Shown here piece after piece: positions 1 through 6,682 of a DNA stretch of 40,151 bases. The stretch lies in NCBI GenBank assembly GCA_051878085.1, contig JBJEJN010000147.1, positions 1 through 40,151 on the forward strand, in the 5' to 3' direction. This DNA is from SFTH01 sp051878085. Its GTDB lineage: Bacteria; Bacillota; Clostridia; Christensenellales; Aristaeellaceae. The translations under genes were made by a program, and so were the position numbers. Every line of letters starts with the position of its first letter. The first letter of the stretch is position 1. The notes under the pieces were generated by a model. The model was given only the letters and a program-made list of their open reading frames with translations, did not search any database and had not been told where the DNA came from.

Positions 1-162
1 AGAGAAGCAGAGCGAAAGCGAAGCGAAGAAGGAAAGAGACGAAAACGTCGATCCGCGTGGTCAAGCGTTTTTCCTGTGCGGTTTTGAAGGTGCAAAGCTG
101 AGTGGAGTGCAGAGCAAGCGAAAGCAAGCAAAGCGAAGAATCCACCGGCACAACACAATATT
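1..162 (+). other. Probable 23S-5S spacer of an rRNA operon
   Basis: No ORF is supported here. The stretch is unusually purine rich, with repeated AAGCGAAG-like units near 15-30 and 117-140. A segment near 71-96 resembles spacer sequence that commonly precedes clostridial 5S genes. Because the 5S at 163 has no promoter of its own visible, I infer that a 23S gene lies just left of the window. No 23S sequence itself is recognisable. Confidence 0.45.
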
Positions 163-278
163 TCCGGTGACAATAGCCTGAGGGATCCACCTGTTCCCAT
201 ACCGAACACAGAAGTTAAGCCTCAGCACGCTGATGGTACTTGGCTGGCAACGGCCCGGGAGAGTAGGTCGTCGCCGGA
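163..278 (+). rRNA. rrf: 5S ribosomal RNA, copy 1
   Basis: A 116-nt 5S rRNA. The ends TCCGGTGA and TCGCCGGA pair to form helix I, and the conserved core CCATACCGAACACAGAAG is present, as is the 3' GGGAGAGTAGG segment. It is followed at 293 by an intrinsic terminator. It is identical over its full length to the second copy at 3527-3642. It probably closes an rRNA operon that starts outside the window. Confidence 0.97.
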
Positions 279-292
279 TTCAATTCTTTTTG

Positions 293-317
293 GACAGTCC
301 GCTGGGCTGTCTTTTTT
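293..317 (+). terminator. Intrinsic terminator of the rRNA operon
   Basis: GACAGTCC (293-300) pairs with GGGCTGTC (304-311) around a 3-nt loop, with one G-U pair, and is followed by six T residues. It sits 15 nt after the end of the 5S gene. Confidence 0.85.
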
Positions 318-429
318 GACTGTCCTTTTTCTTACCTTTTTATAGTCTTAAGTGGAACAAAATGGAAATTTCGCGTCAAAATGATTAAAGTGTCAGTCAC
401 TCATGGATCTGAAGGGAAGGTGCGCGATT

Positions 430-1125
430 ATGAGGAAACTCTTGGCTGTTCTGTTGGTGTTGGGGATGTTGTTGACCTGTGCGTGTGCGGAGGTGTATAC
501 GACGGGGAACGTCAATCTGCGCAAGGGTCCCGGTTTGAATTACGACACGATGGGTTCCGTACCCGAGGGAACGGAGCTGGAATACCTCGGCGCAGTTTCC
601 ACGGACGAGCGCGGCGTGGATTGGTATAAGGTGGAATACAAGGGCAAGGCTGCATGGATATCTTCAAAATACTCTGAATTGCGTGGGGAGCAGATCTGGA
701 AGCTGGATGCGTATGACCCGCATGCGGACGCCGTGGAGCTCTCCGGCTACTTCATGCAGGATCTGAGCTGGTCTGCAAACGAAGCTGGTTTGACTGAATT
801 CCATGTCGTGAATTCAGAAGCGCCGAATCAGTACTACAATGATTCGGCCGTGCTCGGTGGCTATGATATAGTTTCGTATATCGGTCTGACTGGAAGGGAC
901 TATTGCGTCTTTGGTGTGACGCTGGGGATGGAAGTTGAAGAAGCCAGGAGCATACTGACGCAGGCCGGCCTGGTGCTCTACGACGATTACAGAGATACGC
1001 TCGTGTTCCTGCATCCTTCCAATGAGTATTCCTATGATTGGGTCGGCGACTACGATTCCAGCATCAATCTCTACTGCATGGACGGCATGATTATGGACCT
1101 GAGTTGGAGTGCGTACACGGGCTGA
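430..1125 (+). CDS. Secreted protein with bacterial SH3 domain
   Basis: A 231-residue exported protein. The N-terminus is a typical signal peptide (MRKLLAVLLVLGML...) with likely cleavage near the CACA-EV junction. It is followed by a bacterial SH3 domain (about residues 22-80, with NVNLRKGPGLNYDTMGSV and a later WYKVEYKGKAAWI), a module that usually binds cell-wall or protein ligands. The C-terminal half contains FGVTLGMEVEEARSILTQAG, a motif seen in other clostridial SH3 proteins, but I do not recognise a defined enzyme. An upstream in-frame ATG at 403 exists; 430 is preferred because AGGGAAGG lies about ten bases before it and it starts the signal peptide. It stands alone, with a terminator after it. 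Its role is probably at the cell surface. Confidence 0.8.
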   Translation: MRKLLAVLLVLGMLLTCACAEVYTTGNVNLRKGPGLNYDTMGSVPEGTELEYLGAVSTDERGVDWYKVEYKGKAAWISSKYSELRGEQIWKLDAYDPHADAVELSGYFMQDLSWSANEAGLTEFHVVNSEAPNQYYNDSAVLGGYDIVSYIGLTGRDYCVFGVTLGMEVEEARSILTQAGLVLYDDYRDTLVFLHPSNEYSYDWVGDYDSSINLYCMDGMIMDLSWSAYTG

Positions 1126-1141
1126 GTAAGGTCGAAACAAA

Positions 1142-1174
1142 CACGCCTGGGCGAAGTGCATCAGGCGTGCTTTT
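1142..1174 (+). terminator. Intrinsic terminator after SH3 gene
   Basis: CACGCCTG (1142-1149) and CAGGCGTG (1162-1169) form a perfect 8-bp stem followed by CTTTT. It separates the SH3 gene from the Nudix gene. Confidence 0.75.
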
Positions 1175-1192
1175 GAACAAGGAGAGAGATGC

Positions 1193-1606
1193 ATGAGGGT
1201 GCGGATTCGGGAGTGCGCGGAGGATGGGCTGCTGCGGTACGCGGTGATTCTGGCGCGCTGCGGCGGGGATGTGGTGCTCTGCCGACATCGGGAGCGCACG
1301 ACCTGGGAATTCCCGGGCGGACACCGAGAGTCTGGCGAGAGCATTGCCGAAGCTGCGGCGCGGGAGCTGCGGGAGGAGACCGGCGCGCTGGAGTTTGCGC
1401 TGCATGAGATCTGCCCTTATTCCGTGGTGGACGGCGGAAAAGAGAGCTTCGGCATGCTGTTCTTTGCGGATATTTATCGCCTTGAACCGGAGCTGTACCA
1501 TGAGATTCAGGAGATCCGGTGCACGCGGACGCTGCCGGAGAACTGGACCTACCCCGAGGTTCAGCCTGTGCTGCTGGCGGAGGCGAAGCGGCGGGGATTG
1601 ATCTGA
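1193..1606 (+). CDS. Nudix hydrolase
   Basis: A 137-residue Nudix hydrolase, which cleaves a nucleoside diphosphate linked to another group, with Mg2+. The full Nudix box is visible at residues 43-65: G43-x5-E49-x7-R57-E58-L59-x-E61-E62-x-G64, with all catalytic residues intact. The protein is barely longer than the fold, so there is no accessory domain and the substrate cannot be read from the sequence; it could act on oxidised nucleotides or other NDP derivatives. The start is set by GGAGAGAG five to ten bases upstream of ATG 1193. It converges with the metallo-hydrolase on the other strand, which ends 67 bases further on. Confidence 0.92.
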   Translation: MRVRIRECAEDGLLRYAVILARCGGDVVLCRHRERTTWEFPGGHRESGESIAEAAARELREETGALEFALHEICPYSVVDGGKESFGMLFFADIYRLEPELYHEIQEIRCTRTLPENWTYPEVQPVLLAEAKRRGLI

Positions 1607-1672
1607 AGCGGCGGAATAATGAAATCCCCTTCGGACATGCTCCAAATGGGATTTGCAATAGCGCCTTGCGGA

Positions 1673-2386
1673 TCAGATTTCAAACTGTTCGCCGCAGGCG
1701 CGGATATTGACGATTCGGTTGCGGTAGGGCAGGCTGCACGGATGCGCCTTCAGGCGGTCGATGATGGCGTAGTCGTCCACCATGTGCATGGGAAAGGCCA
1801 CGGTCGGCTGGAGCAGGCGCATGAAGGCGTCGAAGCCGCGCCAGTATTCGTCGCCCAGGCGGGGATCCAGCGGCAGGAAGGCCGCGTCGATGGGCAGGCC
1901 CCGCAGCTTCTCGATCTCCTCGTAGAAGCGGTCGATCTGCGCGCGGTCAAAGTTTGCGTCCTCGCGCCACAGCCACAGGTTGTGATCCCCGGCGTGGTAG
2001 ATGTGCTTGCCCTCGCAGCTGACGTAAAAGGCCACGCCCATGTCGGTGGAGCGCAGCGCCTGGACGGTCACGCCGTCTCGGCTGCGCACGTCGTCCTTGT
2101 GGAGGCGGTCACAGCGGGCGAAGATCTCGTCGGTCACGCCCATCTTTTGCCGGTTGGCGGCGTTGAGCGTCACGTCGCAGCCCAGGTAGTAGCGGGTGCA
2201 AGGGGTGCGTTCGCCGTAGATGTAGATATCCGGAACGTAGTGATCCGGATGGTGGTGGCTGGCAAAGACGCTGAGAGCCTTCGCGGGATCCGGCTCCGGC
2301 AGGGGGCCCTGATAGTAGTCAAACAGCAGGCGGTGGGTCGCGCCGTCGATCAGAAAGCCGCTGTGGTCGATGTAGGTAACGCGCAT
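1673..2386 (-). CDS. Metallo-beta-lactamase-fold hydrolase
   Basis: A 237-residue MBL-fold metal-dependent hydrolase. The metal-binding signature HxHxDH is at residues 44-49 (SHHHPDH), followed by a YHAGDHN motif in the middle and FPMHMVDDY near the C-terminus that supply further ligands. The pattern resembles the UPF0173/L-ascorbate-6-phosphate lactonase-like branch more than true beta-lactamases, but the substrate is unknown. There is no signal peptide, so it is cytoplasmic. The frame is open further upstream (to 2437); the ATG at 2386 is chosen because GGAGGAATCGAC lies directly before it. It is divergent from the small membrane protein gene at 2498. Confidence 0.88.
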   Translation of the reverse strand: MRVTYIDHSGFLIDGATHRLLFDYYQGPLPEPDPAKALSVFASHHHPDHYVPDIYIYGERTPCTRYYLGCDVTLNAANRQKMGVTDEIFARCDRLHKDDVRSRDGVTVQALRSTDMGVAFYVSCEGKHIYHAGDHNLWLWREDANFDRAQIDRFYEEIEKLRGLPIDAAFLPLDPRLGDEYWRGFDAFMRLLQPTVAFPMHMVDDYAIIDRLKAHPCSLPYRNRIVNIRACGEQFEI

Positions 2387-2445
2387 GTCGATTCCTCCGT
2401 TCCTGACCATTATAGCGGGTTTTTCCTGCGCAGGCAAGGGGAGAA

Positions 2446-2474
2446 TTGACGCGCATGTGGATTCATGCTATAAT
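2446..2474 (+). promoter_or_regulatory. Sigma-A promoter of small membrane protein gene
   Basis: TTGACG (2446-2451) and a perfect TATAAT (2469-2474) are separated by 17 bp. Transcription should begin near 2481, which leaves only about two bases before an in-frame ATG at 2483 and about 17 before the preferred start at 2498. Confidence 0.85.
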
Positions 2475-2497
2475 GCCGCTGTATGGAGGACTTTGCC

Positions 2498-2893
2498 ATG
2501 AGGAACGGACTGGATGCGCACGGAATGCGGCTGCGGAACTGGTTGCAGCGCATGCGGCGCGCGTGCACGCGGGAGGGCCTGCGGGAAATGGCGCGGCGCT
2601 GGGCGCGCTTTCTGCTGAACCCGCGGCTGCTGCTGTGCCTGGCCATCGCGTGGATGATTACAAACGGCTGGAGCTACGTGATGTTCGGCCTGGGCATGCT
2701 GATGAAGATTCACTGGATGCGCGTGGTGGGCGGGGCCTACATGAGCTTTCTGTGGTTGCCCTTCACGCCGGAGAAGCTGGTGACGGTGGTGCTGGCCATC
2801 GGCCTGATGCGGCTGCTGTATCCTCGGGACCGGCGCACGCTGGGTGTGCTGCGCCGCAAGCTCAAGCAGATCTCCAGACGGCCCGAATGCTGA
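2498..2893 (+). CDS. Small membrane protein of unknown function
   Basis: A 131-residue basic protein that I do not recognise. It has a very Arg-rich N-terminal third, then two hydrophobic segments (about residues 44-70 and 85-105), then an Arg/Lys-rich tail, so it is probably an inner membrane protein with both ends in the cytoplasm. Start choice: ATG 2498 has GGAGG eight bases upstream. An alternative ATG at 2483 would add MEDFA, but it lies almost at the predicted transcript end and would have to be read as a near-leaderless mRNA. The same TATGGAGGA-TTTGC-ATG arrangement recurs before the isomerase gene at 4399. A terminator separates it from signal peptidase. Confidence 0.65.
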   Translation: MRNGLDAHGMRLRNWLQRMRRACTREGLREMARRWARFLLNPRLLLCLAIAWMITNGWSYVMFGLGMLMKIHWMRVVGGAYMSFLWLPFTPEKLVTVVLAIGLMRLLYPRDRRTLGVLRRKLKQISRRPEC

Positions 2894-2899
2894 TCGATT

Positions 2900-2931
2900 G
2901 CGCCTGCGCGGGATGCGCGGGCGCTGCTTTT
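2900..2931 (+). terminator. Intrinsic terminator before signal peptidase gene
   Basis: GCGCCTGCGC (2900-2909) pairs with GCGCGGGCGC (2915-2924) with one G-U pair, followed by TGCTTTT. It lies just after the small membrane protein gene; read-through would continue into the signal peptidase gene. Confidence 0.7.
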
Positions 2932-2950
2932 ACATGTGGAGGGAAATGGA

Positions 2951-3487
2951 TTGAATACCGTTTGGCAGATTGCGGCGCGGCTGGCCTGCGAGGCTGCGGC
3001 CGGCGTGCTGCTTGCGCTGCTGCTGCGCTTCTTTGTGTGCATGCTGGTGCGGGTGAAGGGCAAGTCCATGATGGACACGCTGCACAACGGCGACTTTATG
3101 CTGGCGCTGCGCTACGGCCTGTTCGGCGGGATTCGCCGCTTCGACGTGGTGATCTGCCGCTATCCCGGCAGGAAGGGCTACTTCGTCAAGCGGGTCGTGG
3201 GCCTGCCGGGGGAGCGCGTCTCCATGGAGGAGGGCGCGCTGTACATCGACGGCGAGGTTGTCGCGGAGGACTTCCCGCTGCGTAAATCCCTGCGGGGCTT
3301 CGAGGAGAGGACGCTGGGCCCGGACGAGTACTTCGTGATGGGCGACAACCGGCCCTGCTCCCACGACAGCCGCAGGATCGGTCCGATTCCCCGAAGCGCG
3401 ATTCACGCGCGGGTGTGCTGCGTGTTCTGGCCGCTGCGTCGCTGCCGACGCATCCGGCGGAATGTTATATCCTCGCGCGGGGCTTGA
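2951..3487 (+). CDS. lepB: Signal peptidase I
   Basis: A 178-residue type I signal peptidase (peptidase family S26), which cleaves signal peptides from exported proteins on the outer face of the membrane. One N-terminal transmembrane segment (about residues 12-33) is followed by the catalytic Ser in GKSMMDTL (S39), the RFDVVICRYP box, the catalytic Lys in YFVKRVVGLPGE (K80) and the MGDNRPCSHDSR box. The length fits the short Gram-positive type. The TTG at 2951 is the likely start: GGAGGG lies seven bases upstream. A GTG at 2936 has no ribosome binding site. The TGA stop is embedded in the -35 box of the promoter for the following 5S gene. Confidence 0.93.
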   Translation: MNTVWQIAARLACEAAAGVLLALLLRFFVCMLVRVKGKSMMDTLHNGDFMLALRYGLFGGIRRFDVVICRYPGRKGYFVKRVVGLPGERVSMEEGALYIDGEVVAEDFPLRKSLRGFEERTLGPDEYFVMGDNRPCSHDSRRIGPIPRSAIHARVCCVFWPLRRCRRIRRNVISSRGA

Positions 3488-3512
3488 CAGGGCGCAGGTT
3501 GCGTGGTAAAAT
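3484..3512 (+). promoter_or_regulatory. Promoter of the isolated 5S rRNA gene
   Basis: TTGACA (3484-3489) and TAAAAT (3507-3512) with a 17-bp spacer. The predicted start near 3519 is only eight bases before mature 5S. The -35 box contains the stop codon of the signal peptidase gene. Confidence 0.88.
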
Positions 3513-3526
3513 GTGTACATAAGATT

Positions 3527-3642
3527 TCCGGTGACAATAGCCTGAGGGATCCACCTGTTCCCATACCGAACACAGAAGTTAAGCCTCAGCACGCTGATGG
3601 TACTTGGCTGGCAACGGCCCGGGAGAGTAGGTCGTCGCCGGA
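3527..3642 (+). rRNA. rrf: 5S ribosomal RNA, copy 2 (isolated)
   Basis: A 116-nt 5S gene identical to copy 1 at 163-278. There is no 16S or 23S sequence around it: it lies between signal peptidase and an exported-protein gene, with its own promoter directly in front and its own terminator behind. The identity with copy 1 continues for a few bases on each side. It therefore looks like a free-standing 5S transcription unit rather than part of an rRNA operon. Confidence 0.97.
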
Positions 3643-3657
3643 TTCAATTGTTTTTGG

Positions 3658-3686
3658 ACGCTCCGATGCTGTCGGGGCGTTTTTTG
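3658..3686 (+). terminator. Terminator of the isolated 5S gene
   Basis: ACGCTCCGA (3658-3666) pairs with TCGGGGCGT (3672-3680) with one G-U pair and a 5-nt loop, followed by a T run. Confidence 0.85.
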
Positions 3687-3767
3687 TGCATGCGATTCAA
3701 CCAAGGCGCGTTTTGCCGCGTCTAAAGTGTAAAGATATATCACGGAATGTGCGAAGGAGGGATTCTC

Positions 3768-4286
3768 ATGATGAAACTGCGGAGCACATTGCTGTTATTG
3801 CTGTGCCTGATGCTCAGCGCCGCTGCGGCGCTGGGGGAGGCGCAGTGCATGTACGTCGACCTGCCCGGGGACTTTGCGCCCTATGGCGGAGGCTGGGGCC
3901 CTTCGGAGGACGGGAGCATCTATGTGGGCGGCGGCTTTGGCACGCCGGGACAGACCTGCGGAGGGATGGTTCGTATCAGTCTGGACGGAAGCTGCGCGGA
4001 CGTCACGCCGGAGGGCGACCGCGCGGAGGGCCTGTACGGCGACGTCATCCCGCTGGGGGAGGACAGCTGTATCGCGGTTCGCAGCGTGCGCACGGAGAGC
4101 GGGTATACAGATTACCTGGGACGGCTGGATGCGGGCGGTGCGCTCATGCGGGAGGACTACATCCCGACGGGCCGGGAGTGGAGCGGCTGCACGCCGTTCG
4201 TCAGCGGGGGAGACGCGTATGTGCTGCTGGAGAACATGTACGCCGGAAGCGAGGGTCTGGGGATTCTGAAGCTGGACGCGGCGTAG
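3768..4286 (+). CDS. Small exported protein of unknown function
   Basis: A 172-residue protein with a clear signal peptide (MMKLRSTLLLLLCLMLSAAAALGEA, cleavage near ALG-EA). I do not recognise the family. The mature part has repeated short segments with Gly and Asp turns, such as GSIYVGGGFG, GLYGDVIPLG and GDAYVLLENMYAG, which recall one or two blades of a beta-propeller; this is only an impression. There is no lipobox and no membrane anchor at the C-terminus. AAGGAGGG lies about nine bases before ATG 3768; a second ATG follows directly at 3771. It is a single gene between the 5S unit and the isomerase operon. Confidence 0.6.
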   Translation: MMKLRSTLLLLLCLMLSAAAALGEAQCMYVDLPGDFAPYGGGWGPSEDGSIYVGGGFGTPGQTCGGMVRISLDGSCADVTPEGDRAEGLYGDVIPLGEDSCIAVRSVRTESGYTDYLGRLDAGGALMREDYIPTGREWSGCTPFVSGGDAYVLLENMYAGSEGLGILKLDAA

Positions 4287-4331
4287 ATCCGGAAAACTGT
4301 GCAAAATCCTGTGGTATTCATCGCGGACGTG

Positions 4332-4340
4332 TGCTATAAT
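4332..4340 (+). promoter_or_regulatory. Extended -10 promoter of isomerase gene
   Basis: TGC directly before a perfect TATAAT (4335-4340) gives an extended -10 element. The corresponding -35 position (4312-4317, TGGTAT) is poor. It would give a leader of about 50 bases before ATG 4399. Confidence 0.5.
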
Positions 4341-4398
4341 AGGAACAGAAAAGGCGTTATGTGCGCATACGTGTATGAATGCTATGGAGGATTTTGCG

Positions 4399-5079
4399 AT
4401 GAAGAGATCTGAAATCAATGCGGCCATCGTCTGGGCCAAGGAGCTGCTGGAGAAGAACAACATTCATCTGCCCCGCACGGCCTACTGGGATCTGGACAAG
4501 TGGGCGGAGAACAAGGACGCCATCGAGACCATCCAGCGCGTGATGCTGGGCTGGGACATCACCGACTTCGGCACGGGCAAGTTCTCCGAGATCGGCGCGG
4601 TGCTCTACACCGTGCGCAACGGCGACATGAAGGACGCTTCCGTGGGCGTGCCCTACTGCGAGAAGTACATCGTGATGAAGGAGGGCCAGCGCCTGCCCAA
4701 ACACTATCACGTGTTCAAGACTGAGGACATCATCAACCGCGCCGGCGGCGTGCTGGCGGTGTACCTGTGGAACACCGATGCGGAGGGCAAGCAGCTGGAC
4801 ACCGACGTGAAGGTGTTCATGGACGGCATCGAGTACAGCTACAAGGCCGGCGAGGAGATCCTGGTCTATCCGGGCGACAGCATCAGCCTTGCGCCCCACG
4901 TCGCCCACATCTTCGGGCCCAAGCCCGGCTTCGGCGACATCGTGGTGGGCGAGGTCTCCAAGGTCAACGACGACACCACCGACAACTACTTCCTCGAGCC
5001 CACCGCGCGCTTCGCGGACATCGAGGAGGACGAGCCGGTACTGCACCCGCTGTGCAACGAGTACGCGAAGGTGCTGTAA
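4399..5079 (+). CDS. D-lyxose isomerase family enzyme
   Basis: A 226-residue cupin-type isomerase of the D-lyxose ketol-isomerase family (Pfam Lyx_isomer), which interconverts D-lyxose and D-xylulose and often also D-mannose and D-fructose, using Mn2+. The expected metal ligands are visible: H102 and H104 in LPKHYHVFKTED, E109, and a His of LAPHVAHIFGP (H167 or H170). The length matches characterised members (about 228). ATG 4399 has GGAGG eight bases upstream; an upstream in-frame ATG at 4375 is less likely. It is followed by a PfkB kinase, which suggests isomerisation then phosphorylation of a free sugar. The exact sugar is an inference from family membership. Confidence 0.9.
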   Translation: MKRSEINAAIVWAKELLEKNNIHLPRTAYWDLDKWAENKDAIETIQRVMLGWDITDFGTGKFSEIGAVLYTVRNGDMKDASVGVPYCEKYIVMKEGQRLPKHYHVFKTEDIINRAGGVLAVYLWNTDAEGKQLDTDVKVFMDGIEYSYKAGEEILVYPGDSISLAPHVAHIFGPKPGFGDIVVGEVSKVNDDTTDNYFLEPTARFADIEEDEPVLHPLCNEYAKVL

Positions 5080-5092
5080 GCGAATAGATTCG

Positions 5093-5124
5093 GCAAGGGA
5101 CAGGCGATGCAACCTGTCCCTTGC
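5093..5124 (+). terminator. Perfect 12-bp hairpin between isomerase and kinase
   Basis: GCAAGGGACAGG (5093-5104) pairs perfectly with CCTGTCCCTTGC (5113-5124) around an 8-nt loop. The following sequence has only TTGCAT rather than a T run, so it may be a weak terminator or an RNA-stability element that lowers kinase expression relative to the isomerase. Confidence 0.5.
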
Positions 5125-5154
5125 TTGCATACAGAGGAAGGTAGGAGAGGTCCC

Positions 5155-6087
5155 ATGGGTTACATTGCGGTATTCGGATCGGTATTCGTGGACATCAAGG
5201 GTTTCCCCTTCGGCAAGTACCTGCCCACGGGCAGGAATGTGGGCGATGTGAAGATCGTGCACGGCGGCGTGTGCCGCAACGTGGCGGAGGATCTGGCGAA
5301 CGTGGGCGCGGATGTGTCCTTCGTGACGATGCTGGAACCCGGCGCCATCGGCGACGACGTGCGCCGCAGACTGGCCGCGCGGGGCGTGGATCTGCGCTAC
5401 GCGGTGTCTGCGCCGGCGGGGATGGGCATGTGGCTGGTGGTGCTGAACGAGCGCGGCGATGTGGCGGGCTCCATCTCCCGCCAGCCGGACTTCTCCGCCA
5501 TGGAGGAGCTGGTGGAGCGACGTGGCGACGAGATCGTGATGGGCTGCGACTGCATCGTGCTGGAGGTGGACATGCGCGCGTCCATCGCGGAAAAGGTGTA
5601 CGCGCTGGCGGAGAAATACGGCAAGGATGTGTATGTCGTGGTGGGAAACCTGAGCGTGATTCAGCAGCGCACGGACTTCCTGTCCAGGACGCGGCTGTTC
5701 ATCATGAACGAAATCGAGGCCGGAATCCTGTTCGGCTGCGAGCTGAACCGCTGCGCGCCCATGGAGGTGCTGGAGACGGTGCGGCGCGAGGCGGTCGCGC
5801 GGGGCATCGGGGAGATCGTGGTCACGCTGGGCGACCAGGGCGCGGTGTACTTCGACGCGGGCAGCGGCGCGTCGGGCCACGTGCCTGCGGAGGAGGCTGT
5901 GATGGTGGACTCCACCGGCGCGGGGGATGCGTTCTTCTCCGGCACGGTGGCGGCGCGGATGCGCGGACTGAGCCTGCGGGATTCGGCCCGGCTGGGCGCG
6001 CACCTGGCGGCGCTCACCATCCGCACCGAGGAGAGCACCTGCCCCCGGGTGGAGGGCTTCCTGCCACCGGAGGCGCAGGCGGTATAG
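5155..6087 (+). CDS. PfkB-family sugar kinase
   Basis: A 310-residue ribokinase/PfkB-type carbohydrate kinase, which transfers the ATP gamma-phosphate to a sugar hydroxyl. The N-terminal GSVFVDIKGFPFG and HGGVCRNVAEDLANVGADV are the sugar-binding PfkB signature 1 region (normally GGxxxN). The catalytic anion-hole motif DSTGAGDAFFSG is at residues 252-263, with D258 as the expected base. ATG 5155 follows GGAGAGG. It sits 75 bases after the isomerase gene on the same strand. Together they could take up lyxose, xylulose, mannose or fructose; the kinase's own substrate cannot be deduced. Confidence 0.88.
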   Translation: MGYIAVFGSVFVDIKGFPFGKYLPTGRNVGDVKIVHGGVCRNVAEDLANVGADVSFVTMLEPGAIGDDVRRRLAARGVDLRYAVSAPAGMGMWLVVLNERGDVAGSISRQPDFSAMEELVERRGDEIVMGCDCIVLEVDMRASIAEKVYALAEKYGKDVYVVVGNLSVIQQRTDFLSRTRLFIMNEIEAGILFGCELNRCAPMEVLETVRREAVARGIGEIVVTLGDQGAVYFDAGSGASGHVPAEEAVMVDSTGAGDAFFSGTVAARMRGLSLRDSARLGAHLAALTIRTEESTCPRVEGFLPPEAQAV

Positions 6088-6100
6088 GATTGCAAGGCTT

Positions 6101-6132
6101 GGGGTTCCTGTGGCGGCACGGGGCCCCTTTTT
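6101..6132 (+). terminator. Terminator after PfkB kinase gene
   Basis: GGGGTTCCTGTG (6101-6112) pairs with CACGGGGCCCC (6117-6127) with a one-base bulge and two G-U pairs, then TTTTT. Confidence 0.8.
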
Positions 6133-6145
6133 CATTTGTCCATCT

Positions 6146-6195
6146 GCCGTCTGTGCGCCGGAATCGACCGTTTGTCGCAAAAGGCTTGCGTTCGG
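6146..6195 (+). promoter_or_regulatory. Tandem LytTR-like binding sites
   Basis: Three copies of a 9-bp element occur in tandem: GCCGTCTGT (6146), ACCGTTTGT (6167) and TGCGTTCGG (6187), starting 21 and 20 bp apart. The middle one fits the published LytTR half-site pattern [TA][AC][CA]GTTN[AG][TG] completely, and the direct repeat with about 12 bp between copies is the known LytTR arrangement. They lie 43-92 bp upstream of the LytTR gene, so autoregulation is the likely role. Confidence 0.5.
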
Positions 6196-6237
6196 GCGCA
6201 GTTTCGCTTAGGATAGTAACGTTCCGGAGGTGAACGC

Positions 6238-6672
6238 ATGAAGATTGAATTTCGCAGGGAGCCGGACGCGGCGGAGGTGCGCGTGCTGGTGACGGCCCGG
6301 GAGCGCACGCCGGAGGTGGAGTCGCTGCTGAGGCGCATCGCCGCGCCCGCGACCATCGCCGCCTACGACGAGCGGGGCGAGGTGCTGCTGCGGCCGGAGG
6401 AGATCATCCGCATCTACACAGAGGACCGCCGGGTGCGGCTGGACAGCGACCGGGGAAGCTTCCTGCTGCGCTGCCGGCTCTACGAGCTGGAGGAGAGGCT
6501 GTCGGACGCGGACTTCGTGCGCATCTCCAATTCGGAGCTGGTGCAAAAGGGGCGCATCCTGCGGCTGGACTTCGGCCTGACGGGCACCATCCGCCTGATT
6601 CTGGAGGGCGGGCTGGAGACCTACGTCTCCCGGAGGTACGTCTCCCGAATCCGAAAAATGTTTGAAAGCTGA
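6238..6672 (+). CDS. LytTR-family DNA-binding regulator
   Basis: A 144-residue transcription regulator with a C-terminal LytTR domain (about residues 45-142): the DFVRISNSELVQKGRI segment and the final GLETYVSRRYVSRIRKMF are characteristic. There is no receiver domain; the N-terminal 45 residues are a short helical region. Such stand-alone LytTR proteins are typically paired with a DUF3021 membrane protein, as here, and often control adjacent ABC exporters. CGGAGGTG seven bases upstream sets the start. The next gene begins ten bases after its stop. Confidence 0.92.
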   Translation: MKIEFRREPDAAEVRVLVTARERTPEVESLLRRIAAPATIAAYDERGEVLLRPEEIIRIYTEDRRVRLDSDRGSFLLRCRLYELEERLSDADFVRISNSELVQKGRILRLDFGLTGTIRLILEGGLETYVSRRYVSRIRKMFES

Positions 6673-6682
6673 GGGAAGGAAC

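Noticed and set aside
316..346. TTGACT and TATAGT as promoter for the SH3 gene
   Set aside because: The spacer is 19 bp and the first box overlaps the rRNA terminator's T run; not convincing.
1622..1654. AAATCCC/GGGATTT inverted repeat between Nudix and metallo-hydrolase genes
   Set aside because: Seven-bp stem with a 19-nt loop and no T run on either strand; too weak to call a terminator.
1619..2449. Long plus-strand open frame opposite the metallo-hydrolase
   Set aside because: It is the antisense of a clearly conserved MBL-fold gene, with Ala/Val/His-rich composition and no family motif; GC-rich codons keep it open by chance.
4357..6180. 607-codon minus-strand frame opposite isomerase and kinase genes
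   Set aside because: Both genes on the plus strand carry intact catalytic motifs and ribosome sites; the antisense frame has His/Arg-rich composition without domains.
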